From positions 1 through 64,000 of the forward strand of contig CAZGAQ010000016.1 in the NCBI GenBank assembly GCA_964523405.1: a DNA stretch of 64,000 nt, read 5' to 3'. Positions 25,453 to 33,781 of this stretch are shown here, piece by piece. Every line of letters starts with the position of its first letter. The stretch's first letter is position 1. The DNA comes from CAZGAQ01 sp964523405 (lineage in GTDB: Bacteria > Planctomycetota > Phycisphaerae > UBA1845 > Fen-1342). Below the pieces are notes generated by a model that was not told the DNA's origin, did not search any database, and was given only the letters and a program-made list of their open reading frames with translations. A program made the position numbers and the translations under genes.

Positions 25453-27588
25453 ATGGCGAACTTGCTCCTGGCGGAAACGACAACGACGATTCTAAGCCCG
25501 GCCGTGTACGCCACGCTGCCGCTGTGGCCGCTGGCGGGGGCGGCGCTGGTGGGGCTGCTGATCGCGCTGCGGGCACGTGCCGGCGCGGCACACTGGCCGG
25601 TGGTATTGGGCGTGGCGGCGGCGGCAGTGCTGGCGATCGTGCTGTTTGTGGACCTGCGCGGCGCTTTGCCGGAAGTGGGGAGACACGCCGCGGCGACGAC
25701 GAGCGTGGCCGCGCATGCGGCGCCGGTGGCGGGTGAAGCCGCCTATGCAGCGCCCCCAAACGCGTTTCGCGCTCCCGGCTTTACATACACCGTCTACAAC
25801 TGGATTTCGCTGGGCGCGGCTGAAAGCATCGGTCGGAACCAGTGGCTCGCCTGCAACTTCTACTTCGACGGCCTGGCGGGCATCATGCTGCTGTTCGTTA
25901 CCGTCGTGTCGACGATGGTCGTCATCTATGCGGTCGGCTACATGCGCGACCACCACGGCCACCCCGAACGCGGTTACGAGCGCTTCTTCGCGTTCCTCGG
26001 TTTGTTCGTGTTCTCGATGCTCAGCCTGGTGATGGCGGGCAATTTCGTCCTGCTCTACCTGGGTTGGGAACTGGTCGGCCTGTGCAGCTATCTGCTGATC
26101 GGCTTCTACTACGGTAAGCCGGCGGCGGCCGCGGCGGCGAAGAAGGCCTTCCTGGTCAACCGCATCGGCGACCTGGGTTTCGCGTTGGGTATCTTTTGCA
26201 TCTATTGGTACCTCGCGCCCTACGCCCAGCCCGGTGAGAACCCGCTCGACTACACGGTGGTGTTCAAGTACGCCCACCATCTGACGGCCGCCGGCGTGGC
26301 GGGGATGTCGCAGGCGACGGTCGTCGCGCTGCTGCTGATGTGTGGGGCGGTCGGCAAGAGTGCCCAATTCCCGCTGTACGTGTGGCTGCCGGACGCGATG
26401 GAAGGCCCGACGCCGGTCTCCGCCCTGATCCACGCGGCGACGATGGTCACCGCGGGCATCTACATGGTCGCGCGCTGCACGCCGATCTTCTGGCTGTCCG
26501 ACACCGCGCTGAACGTGGTACTCGTGCTCGGACTGATCGGCGCGGTGCTGACCGCGACGATGGCCATGGCGCAGTACGACATGAAGCGCATCCTGGCATA
26601 CTCGACGATCAGCCAACTCGCGTTCATGTTCGTCGCCTTGGGCTGCAAAGTGCCCGATTCGGCCGTGTTCCACGTGTTCACGCACGCATGGTTCAAGGCC
26701 CTGCTCTTCCTGACGGCGGGCAGCGTGATGCACGCGATGGGGGGCGTGATCGACCTGCGGCGATTCAGTGGGTTACGGCACATCCTGCCGCGGACATACG
26801 TGCAAATGCTCATCGGCTGCCTGGCGCTGGCGGGGGTGCCGCTGCTGGCCGGCTTCTGGAGCAAGGACGAAATCGTCCACGCTGCCTTTGAGCGGAACGT
26901 CGTCGTCGGCGTGATCCTGCTCGCGACGGCGGGGCTCACGGCATACTACACGTTCCGCATGTTCTTTTTGTGCTTCCATGGGCCGACGCGCTTGCCCGAG
27001 GAAGCGGGAGCCCATCCGCACGACGCGCCGGCCGTCATGACCGGGCCGTTGTGGGTACTCGCGCTCGGCGCGATTGCGGCGGGCTATCTCGGTGTCACGA
27101 TCGCCCCCGGCGGCTCGTTCCTGGGCTTCCTGCAGCCGCACGGCATGTTCCATCAGTATCTCGGACACAGCACGATCGGGCATCCGGAGCATGGACACGG
27201 CGGGGCGTGGATCATGTACGCGTCGGCCGTCGTCGCTCTGGGCGGCATCGCCCTGGCATGGGCGCGGTATGGCAAGGCCCCGGAAATGGACCCGGACGCA
27301 CGTGCGTTGGGTCAATTGTGGCAGGCCTGGCACCACAAGTACTGGGTCGACGAATTCTACGACGCAGCCTTCGTCCGGCCGCTGCGCAACGTGGCGCACA
27401 CTTTGTTCGCCGTGGATCGCGGTGGTGTGGATGGGGCGGTGAACGCGGTGGGGGCGTTGCCGCGCGGGCTGGCGTTTCTGCTGAGCTTCCTGCAGCGCGG
27501 GGCGTTGCAGGCGTACGCGTTGGGGATGGTCGTCGGTGTGGTCGTCCTGCTGCTCGTCTGGGGCTGGCTGGGCAAGGGCATGGTATGA
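25453..27588 (+). CDS. nuoL: NADH-quinone oxidoreductase subunit L
   Basis: 711 residues, about 16 membrane helices; the distal antiporter-like proton pump with the lateral helix that runs along the membrane arm. Signatures: the helix-5 glutamate in LLYLGWELVGLCSYLLIGF, KSAQFPLYVWLPDAMEGPTPVSALIHAATMV and ILAYSTISQLAFMFVALG. There is a long non-conserved N-terminal loop (about 55-110). ATG 25453 follows AAGAGG. Confidence 0.95.
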   Translation: MANLLLAETTTTILSPAVYATLPLWPLAGAALVGLLIALRARAGAAHWPVVLGVAAAAVLAIVLFVDLRGALPEVGRHAAATTSVAAHAAPVAGEAAYAAPPNAFRAPGFTYTVYNWISLGAAESIGRNQWLACNFYFDGLAGIMLLFVTVVSTMVVIYAVGYMRDHHGHPERGYERFFAFLGLFVFSMLSLVMAGNFVLLYLGWELVGLCSYLLIGFYYGKPAAAAAAKKAFLVNRIGDLGFALGIFCIYWYLAPYAQPGENPLDYTVVFKYAHHLTAAGVAGMSQATVVALLLMCGAVGKSAQFPLYVWLPDAMEGPTPVSALIHAATMVTAGIYMVARCTPIFWLSDTALNVVLVLGLIGAVLTATMAMAQYDMKRILAYSTISQLAFMFVALGCKVPDSAVFHVFTHAWFKALLFLTAGSVMHAMGGVIDLRRFSGLRHILPRTYVQMLIGCLALAGVPLLAGFWSKDEIVHAAFERNVVVGVILLATAGLTAYYTFRMFFLCFHGPTRLPEEAGAHPHDAPAVMTGPLWVLALGAIAAGYLGVTIAPGGSFLGFLQPHGMFHQYLGHSTIGHPEHGHGGAWIMYASAVVALGGIALAWARYGKAPEMDPDARALGQLWQAWHHKYWVDEFYDAAFVRPLRNVAHTLFAVDRGGVDGAVNAVGALPRGLAFLLSFLQRGALQAYALGMVVGVVVLLLVWGWLGKGMV

Positions 27589-27600
27589 GGGCTTGAGACG

Positions 27601-29382
27601 GTGGCGGCATTCGGCCTCAATCTGGTGATCTTCCTGCCGCTGGTGGCGGCGGTCGTCATCTGCCTCCTGCCGGAGCGGCGGGCGGGCGGCGCGGCTAAAC
27701 TCGCGCTGGCGGTGGGGGTGGCGACGTTTCTGATCGCACTCGGGTTGTGGGCGGAACTGCCGGGCACGCTGCAGGCGCGCGGCGCGTGGGGGCTGGTCGG
27801 CGAGACGAACGTCGCGTGGATCGCCGTCGGTCATCACGCGGGCAGCGACGACCCGGCGCAACTGCGCAGCGGCCTGCTCCTGCGCTACCACGTCGGCCTT
27901 GACGCAATCAGCATGCCGCTGACCGTGCTGACCGGCTTGCTTGTCCCGTTGTCGATCTGGGCGAGCTTCACCGCGATTCGCACACGCGTGAAGGAGTATT
28001 ACGCGTGGCTGCTAGCGCTGACGGCCGGCATGTTCGGCGTCTTCGCCGCCCGCGACCTGCTCCTGTTCTACATCTTCTTCGAGTTCACGTTGGTCCCGCT
28101 GTACTTCCTGATCGGCATCTGGGGCGGTCCGCAGCGGCGCTACGCCGCCAACAAGTTCTTCCTGTTCACGTTCGTGGGCAGCATGCTCACGTTCGCCGGC
28201 ATTCTGTATCTGGGCGTGCGGGCGGCCGCGCTCAACCTCGACAGCGTGGTTCGTTTCGACCTCAATTTGCTCTCGACGCTGACGGGCCTCTCCGCGGCGG
28301 AGCAGAGCTGGCTGTTCCTCGCGCTGTTCGCCGGCTTCGCGATCAAGGTCCCGTTCTTCCCGCTGCACACGTGGCTGCCGCTGGCGCACACCGAGGCGCC
28401 GACCGCGGGCAGCGTGCTGCTGGCCGGCGTGCTGCTGAAGCTCGGTACGTACGGCTTCCTGCGCTTCAGCCTGCCGCTGGTGCCGGCCGGTTCGGTCGCG
28501 TGGGCGCCGCTGATGGGCGTGCTGGCGGTGGCGGGGATCATCTACGGGGCCTTGTGCTGCTGGGTGCAGCGCGACGTGAAGAAGCTCGTCGCATATTCGT
28601 CCGTCTCGCACCTGGGCTTCTGCATGCTCGGGATGTTCAGTCTCGTGCCGGTCGGCTTGTCCGGCTCCGTGCTGTACATGGTCAACCACGGCCTGAGCAC
28701 CGGGGCGCTGTTCCTCGTGGTCGGCATGCTCTACGAGCGGTACCACACCCGCGACCTCGACGAGATCGGCGGTCTTGCCCGCAAGATGCCGATCATGGCC
28801 GCGTTCTTTATGCTGTTCGTGCTGTCGAGTATCGGCTTGCCGGGGCTGAACGGGTTCATCAGCGAATTCACGGTCCTGTTCGCCGCATTCAACTCCGATA
28901 TCCTCGGCCGCTGGTACGGCGTGCTCGGCGCGACCGGCATTCTGCTCGGGGCGATCTACATGCTGTATGCGACCGGCAAGGTGCTCTTCGGCCCGGTGCG
29001 GGAGCCGGAGCACACGCCGGACCTGTCCGCCGGCCTGACACGCGACCTGACGCCGCGCGAGATCGGCATTCTGGCGCCGCTGGCATTCTGCGTGATCCTG
29101 CTGGGCGTGGCCCCGCGTCTCATCACCGATACGCTCGACCCGGTCCTGCAGGAGCAGGTGCTCGCCCGCGTGCGGACGGAGGCTGCGCCCGTACCGACGA
29201 CGGCGGATTCGTTTGCTCCGACCGAGGCAGAATCCGGTTTGCCCAGCGCGCCGCCGGCAGCCGCACGAACGATTGTCGAGTCCGCCATGGTGGCCGCGAA
29301 TACGGCGTGGGGGCATCCGGATTGGACCTGGCCGGCACAGGGCGAAATGCCCGTGCGGCGCGAATCGACGGGAGGACGCTAG
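27601..29382 (+). CDS. nuoM: NADH-quinone oxidoreductase subunit M
   Basis: 593 residues; antiporter-like proton-pumping subunit with about 14 helices. The helix-5 glutamate lies in YIFFEFTLVPLYFLIGIWGG; further marks are FFPLHTWLPLAHTEAPTAGS, KKLVAYSSVSHLGFCMLG and GLPGLNGFISEF. The GTG at 27601 starts 12 nt after nuoL. The hydrophilic C-terminal tail of about 90 residues (from about 505) is not conserved in the family. Confidence 0.95.
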   Translation: MAAFGLNLVIFLPLVAAVVICLLPERRAGGAAKLALAVGVATFLIALGLWAELPGTLQARGAWGLVGETNVAWIAVGHHAGSDDPAQLRSGLLLRYHVGLDAISMPLTVLTGLLVPLSIWASFTAIRTRVKEYYAWLLALTAGMFGVFAARDLLLFYIFFEFTLVPLYFLIGIWGGPQRRYAANKFFLFTFVGSMLTFAGILYLGVRAAALNLDSVVRFDLNLLSTLTGLSAAEQSWLFLALFAGFAIKVPFFPLHTWLPLAHTEAPTAGSVLLAGVLLKLGTYGFLRFSLPLVPAGSVAWAPLMGVLAVAGIIYGALCCWVQRDVKKLVAYSSVSHLGFCMLGMFSLVPVGLSGSVLYMVNHGLSTGALFLVVGMLYERYHTRDLDEIGGLARKMPIMAAFFMLFVLSSIGLPGLNGFISEFTVLFAAFNSDILGRWYGVLGATGILLGAIYMLYATGKVLFGPVREPEHTPDLSAGLTRDLTPREIGILAPLAFCVILLGVAPRLITDTLDPVLQEQVLARVRTEAAPVPTTADSFAPTEAESGLPSAPPAAARTIVESAMVAANTAWGHPDWTWPAQGEMPVRRESTGGR

Positions 29383-31065
29383 ATGCCGCTTGCTCCGCCG
29401 ATTCCGTGGTCCGCCTTGCTGCCGGAGACGGTCCTGCTGGTCGCCGGCTGCGCCGTGCTGCTGCTCGGACAATCGACGCGGCACAGGTGGGCGCCGTGGG
29501 TCACGCTCGGGTCGCTCGTGGTGGCAGTCGTCCTGGCGTGGATCGGCGGCCAGCGCGGGTCCGAGCCGACCGGCAGTGGTCTGGCGTACGGCTCGCTTGC
29601 GGCCTTCGTCCGCCTGGCCGCCCTGGAGCTCGGCATCGTCCTGACGCTGGCGAACTGGTCGCAGGCCCGCAGCAGCGAACGCGGCGAATTCCTGGCGCTC
29701 ATGCTCTTTTCGCTTACCGGCCTGCTGCTCGTCGGCGCCGCCGACAACCTGCTCATCCTCTTCCTCGCCCTGGAACTCGTCAGCATCCCCGGCTACATCA
29801 TGGTTGTGCTGGGGCGGACGAACGTCCGTGCGGTCGAGGCGGGTACAAAGTATTTCTATCTCGGCGCGTTGTCGGCCGCACTGATGGCCTACGGCTTCGC
29901 GTTCCTGTACGGCGTCGCCGGCAATGCGGAGTTGAGCCAGGTTCTGCCCGCGGTGGACTTGGCGCTGCACCATCCGGGCACGGTGAGCGGCGGGCTGGCC
30001 GTACTCGGCATCGTCCTGTCGCTCGCCGGACTGCTCTTCAAGCTGGCGGCCGTGCCCCTGCATTTCTACATCGCCGACGTGTATCAGGGGGCGGCGAGTC
30101 CGGTGGCCGGGTTCCTCGGCTTCGTGCCGAAGCTGGCGGGTCTGGTGGCCATCTTCAAGCTCGTCCTGCTGACGGGGTATTGGGGCAGCGGTGGGGCGGC
30201 CGTGTACTGGCTGCTGTGGATTGTGGCGGTGGCGAGCATGTGCGTGGGGAACATCCTCGCGCTGCGGCAGACGAACATCAAACGCATGCTGGCGTACTCC
30301 GGCGTGGCACACGCGGGGTACATGCTGGTTGGCGTGGTGGCCGGTCCGGAGGCGGGCAAGGCCGTGTCCGGCAGCGGCATCGGCATCATGGGCGACGGCG
30401 CGGCGGCCGTGCTGTACTACGTCGTGATTTACGGCCTCGCGAATCTGGCGGCCTTTGCGGTGCTGGGGCTGCTGCGGACGTATCGCCGCCCCGAGGCGCG
30501 GGCGCCGGACATGGCGGCAAAGCAAACCAATGACTTCGACAGTGGGGCGGGCGTGACGGATGTGCCGTGCGAGACGTTGCGCGACGTGGCAGGCTTGCTG
30601 CGGCGCGAGCCGGTGCTGGCGCTGCTGCTGGCGCTAGCGATGTTCACGCTCATGGGCTTGCCGCCGACGCCGGGGTTCTGGGGCAAGCTCAATCTCTTCG
30701 GCAGTGCCGTAACCCTGTCGCAACTGACGGGCAACACGTCGCTCGTGGTGCTCGTCGTGATCGCGGTGCTGAATTCGGCCCTGGCAGCGGCGTATTACCT
30801 GCGCGTCGTGGCGGCCGTTCTGCTGTACGACAACGACCGGCCGGCCTTCGCGTTGCCGCGCGAGGCGCAGAACATCGGTGCCCTGCTGTGCGGTTTCCTG
30901 CTGATCATCTTCGCGTTCTATCCCGGTGGTCTGCTGACGGCCGGCCGGACCGCGACGCGCGAGTTGCGGGCTCGGACAGCAGTGGTGCAGACGCCGTCGC
31001 CGGCCCCCACCGACATCCGGGTAGGCCGGGCTAAGGCCGGCCAAGAGCACTCGGCAAGCCGGTAG
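29383..31065 (+). CDS. nuoN: NADH-quinone oxidoreductase subunit N
   Basis: 560 residues; third antiporter-like subunit, last gene of the operon, starting directly after the nuoM stop (TAGATG). Core motifs: LFLALELVSIPGYIMVVLGR with the helix-5 glutamate, KLAAVPLHFYIADVYQGA, NIKRMLAYSGVAHAGYMLVG and MGLPPTPGFWGKLNLF. The cytoplasmic loop at about 365-400 is enlarged (PDMAAKQTNDFDSG). A hairpin at 31276-31307 lies beyond. Confidence 0.95.
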   Translation: MPLAPPIPWSALLPETVLLVAGCAVLLLGQSTRHRWAPWVTLGSLVVAVVLAWIGGQRGSEPTGSGLAYGSLAAFVRLAALELGIVLTLANWSQARSSERGEFLALMLFSLTGLLLVGAADNLLILFLALELVSIPGYIMVVLGRTNVRAVEAGTKYFYLGALSAALMAYGFAFLYGVAGNAELSQVLPAVDLALHHPGTVSGGLAVLGIVLSLAGLLFKLAAVPLHFYIADVYQGAASPVAGFLGFVPKLAGLVAIFKLVLLTGYWGSGGAAVYWLLWIVAVASMCVGNILALRQTNIKRMLAYSGVAHAGYMLVGVVAGPEAGKAVSGSGIGIMGDGAAAVLYYVVIYGLANLAAFAVLGLLRTYRRPEARAPDMAAKQTNDFDSGAGVTDVPCETLRDVAGLLRREPVLALLLALAMFTLMGLPPTPGFWGKLNLFGSAVTLSQLTGNTSLVVLVVIAVLNSALAAAYYLRVVAAVLLYDNDRPAFALPREAQNIGALLCGFLLIIFAFYPGGLLTAGRTATRELRARTAVVQTPSPAPTDIRVGRAKAGQEHSASR

Positions 31066-31113
31066 CCGTTCGACCGGCCTTAGCCCAGCGCTCGGCGACA
31101 CGCGTCCCTCGAA

Positions 31114-31140
31114 CGTAGCGTCGGCCCCCGTGGCCGACGT
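31114..31140 (+). repeat. REP-like palindromic element E (3' of nuoN)
   Basis: Plus-strand element: foot GTAG (31115-31118) then GTCGGCC ... GGCCGAC stem. Relative to elements A to C the stem is changed on both sides (CAGGC/GCCTG becomes CGGCC/GGCCG), keeping the pairing. It faces element F head to head, 26 nt away. Confidence 0.65.
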
Positions 31141-31166
31141 AGAGGCCGGACGGGACACGAACGCCA

Positions 31167-31195
31167 ACGTCCGCCACGGGGGGCGGACGCTACGC
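31167..31195 (-). repeat. REP-like palindromic element F (3' of the DUF4340 gene)
   Basis: Minus-strand copy: foot GTAG (31191-31194 on the complementary strand) then GTCCGCC ... GGCGGAC stem. It is a near-identical inverted partner of element E, again with compensated stem bases. Together E and F form a BIME-like pair in the gap between the converging nuoN and DUF4340 genes. Confidence 0.65.
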
Positions 31196-31275
31196 GCGGC
31201 GCCGTCATTCGGCGTGGGGCTCGGAGGCAACCCGCCACGCGTACCGCCGAACGCCCCCGTTTGCCCCGCCAACGA

Positions 31276-31307
31276 AATCGCCCGCACGGGTGTCGGTGCG
31301 GGCGATT
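31276..31307. terminator. Bidirectional terminator-like hairpin between nuoN and the ABC operon
   Basis: A 12-bp perfect stem (AATCGCCCGCAC at 31276-31287 with GTGCGGGCGATT at 31296-31307) with an 8-nt loop. It sits between convergent operons and may end both. Adjacent T residues are few. Confidence 0.65.
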
Positions 31308-31348
31308 GTGCAAGCTGCTTCGTGGTCTGGTGCGAGCGATTCCGATCC

Positions 31349-33775
31349 TTACGGCCGCGGCGCTGGGGGCGGCGTCGTCGGCCGCGGCGCTGCGCTCGGG
31401 GGCATCCCCGGCGGCAGGCCCGGGCCGCCCTGCATGCCCGGCGGCAGGCCCGGCGGCGGTGCCGCGGGCTTGTCGGACTTCACGTAGTCGTCGAGGCCGC
31501 GCACCAGCTTTTCCGCATCGGCCGCACGCAGGCGGAAGATGCGCTGCTGGGCCGCGAGCGCGCCCTGCACCGGCGGCTCGCCGTCCCTTTCGGCAGCCAA
31601 GCGTGCGATGATCTCGGTGCCGTCGGCCAGCTTGACCGCGAGTTGCGAAGTCGTGTCCGCCAAGCCATGGGCTGCGAGGTCGCCGTTCTGATACGCGACA
31701 AAGCGCTCGACCTCGAGCTGGGTGATGTCCTTCACCAGCGTGCTGACCTTCGCCTGATCCAGCTCGACGAACGGATCCGCCGCGTACTTCCACTGTTCGC
31801 CCGTCTTGGTGAATTCCAACGTCTTGCCGGCATGGACGATCCTCACGTCCACGACGCTGTTGGGGTCGAAGGCGAAGAGCTTCGGCGCGATCAACTCCTG
31901 CGTCAGCACGCTGTACACGGTTTCGTCGACGACGAACACGTAGGGCTCGTCATCTTTCCGTCCGAATGCGGCACTGGGCGTGTTGACCACCCGCAAGGTA
32001 TGCGACTCGGCCGCGACGGCACCCGCGGGCTGCGTGGCCGGCTGGCTGGTGGTTGGGGGCGCGATGTCGAACTGGATCGTCACGGTCGGCTGGCTGAAGT
32101 TGACCGCGGCCAGCTCGTCCTTGGCGACGATACGTTTGGCCCGTAGATGCGCGAGGTCCGTGGCCAGCGCGCTGGCGTTCGCCTTGGCGAGCGGCGCGTT
32201 CGGCTCGATGAGCTGCCAGAGGCCGTGCTGCTGGGTCAGCTTGTACGTCGTGCCGTCGCGCTGCAGCGTCAGGTGCTGCAATTGCTCGGGCGCGAAGTCG
32301 AACACCTCGCGTGACCGCAAGCTCAGGCCGTTAATCGCGAGTCGTGCGGCCTGTGCCGCGCTGGTCACGATGACCGGTGCCTTAGCGTCGCCGGCCGCGG
32401 CCCGCTGGACGTACGCGTTGCGTCCGCTGGCCGTTTCCGCGCCGATTCGCAGGGTGAGCGGCTCGGCCGCACCGGTCGTCGTCACGGTGAGTATTGTCCG
32501 CGGCTGCGCCAGTCCGTACGTCGCGGGCGCCTCGGGCTGGTCGAGGTAGTCAATCGCCTTGAGCTCCTCGAGGGCGGCGAGCACGTCCTCGACCGCAGCG
32601 ATCTCCAGGTGGACCAGTTCGCCGGAGCCCTGCCAGGTGCCGTCCACCTTCTTGAGCGCCACCGTGGTGCCGCCTGAGGTGACGTCAAGGGCGGTGATGT
32701 CGGCGGCCTTTACCCGCAGCACGCGGGCGTCGCGCAGCTCCTTGAGGTTGGGCACCAGGCCCTTCACATTCGTCTCGCTGACGATGACGGCAGCGCCGGT
32801 CTCGCCGAGGCGGGCGTAGCGCTTCTCCGATTTGAGATCGGCGAAGCCGCCTACGGTCAGGGTGCAGGTCTCTTTGGTCGGCGGTGGGGGGGCCGCGTTC
32901 GGGTCGGCCGACGGAGCGGGGCGCGTTTCGGTGGTGACGCTCATCGTCAGGTAGGGCGTGGCCAGGCCGGCGGTACCGGCGTCGCCATCGGCGAACTCGT
33001 CCGCCCGCAGACCGGCCAGGCGCGTCAGCAGGCCGCGGACCTTCTCGCGGTCGGCGTTCGCACGGAGCGGTTCTTCGATGACCCATTCGCCGTCCGCGCC
33101 GCGGGAGAAGGCGTACTTCGTGCCCGCGCACGTGACCTGCAGCGCGACCGCGTTGTCGACTTTGAAATCCGCGAGCTTCTTGGAGCGGTACTCGCTCAGC
33201 TCCTTCTTGATCAGCGGGGCCAGGTCGCGCTTGGCGATTGCGACCTGCTTCTCGCCCGGGACGCGGACATACGTGTCCTCGGACATGACGACCTTCTTGC
33301 CGATCTCGAGGGCGTACGTCTTGCCATCGTCGCCGGTCATGGTGACGGTTGCCGCAGGGGGTTCGAGTCCCGTGTCCATGAGGGCGGGCTGGTCCTTCGC
33401 GCCGGGTTCGAAGCGGTCGCGGACTTGCAGACTGGTCAGGGCTGACGTCAGGCCGCGGAGCACATAGGCTTCGACCGGACCGGGGGCCGGTTCGACCAGT
33501 CGCCACTGCGGACCGCCGGGGGCGGGGGGCGTATTGGGTTCCGTGACGATCCGTTCGAAGACCATCCGCGGCTTGCCCGCGGCTTCCACGACGACGCGGG
33601 CGAGCTTGTCGGGGTCGGGCTGCGGCGTGAAGACGTATGCGGTCTTCTCTGGCGCCGGCGGAGCGGCCGTTTCCGGCAGCGCCGGTTTGCCGGTGTCGCC
33701 GGGCACAAAGAAGTAGAGCGCGCCGCCGATCAGGACCAGAACACCTACCAGCAGAATCGTCGTCTTGAAATTCAT
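31349..33775 (-). CDS. DUF4340 domain protein, ABC-system partner
   Basis: 808 residues. One N-terminal membrane helix (TTILLVGVLVLIGGALYFFV) and a long extracytoplasmic part. Repeated blocks with a W-x-L/E...P pattern (QWRLVEPAPG, EWVIEEPLRA, WQLIEPNAPLA) followed by LT.L..L are typical of DUF4340 repeats; I count about four. The C-terminal 40 residues are Pro/Gly-rich. It is the last gene of a four-gene cluster and starts 6 nt after the GldG-like gene. DUF4340 proteins are usually encoded next to such ABC systems. Biochemical function is unknown. Confidence 0.88.
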   Translation of the reverse strand: MNFKTTILLVGVLVLIGGALYFFVPGDTGKPALPETAAPPAPEKTAYVFTPQPDPDKLARVVVEAAGKPRMVFERIVTEPNTPPAPGGPQWRLVEPAPGPVEAYVLRGLTSALTSLQVRDRFEPGAKDQPALMDTGLEPPAATVTMTGDDGKTYALEIGKKVVMSEDTYVRVPGEKQVAIAKRDLAPLIKKELSEYRSKKLADFKVDNAVALQVTCAGTKYAFSRGADGEWVIEEPLRANADREKVRGLLTRLAGLRADEFADGDAGTAGLATPYLTMSVTTETRPAPSADPNAAPPPPTKETCTLTVGGFADLKSEKRYARLGETGAAVIVSETNVKGLVPNLKELRDARVLRVKAADITALDVTSGGTTVALKKVDGTWQGSGELVHLEIAAVEDVLAALEELKAIDYLDQPEAPATYGLAQPRTILTVTTTGAAEPLTLRIGAETASGRNAYVQRAAAGDAKAPVIVTSAAQAARLAINGLSLRSREVFDFAPEQLQHLTLQRDGTTYKLTQQHGLWQLIEPNAPLAKANASALATDLAHLRAKRIVAKDELAAVNFSQPTVTIQFDIAPPTTSQPATQPAGAVAAESHTLRVVNTPSAAFGRKDDEPYVFVVDETVYSVLTQELIAPKLFAFDPNSVVDVRIVHAGKTLEFTKTGEQWKYAADPFVELDQAKVSTLVKDITQLEVERFVAYQNGDLAAHGLADTTSQLAVKLADGTEIIARLAAERDGEPPVQGALAAQQRIFRLRAADAEKLVRGLDDYVKSDKPAAPPPGLPPGMQGGPGLPPGMPPSAAPRPTTPPPAPRP

Positions 33776-33781
33776 CGGCCG

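Noticed and set aside
28005..30533. Two overlapping frames of about 840 codons on opposite strands
   Set aside because: Both are shadows of nuoM and nuoN, which carry all expected motifs.
33355..33375. tRNA-like TTCGAGTCCC string
   Set aside because: Lies within the DUF4340 coding sequence and no cloverleaf could be assembled around it.
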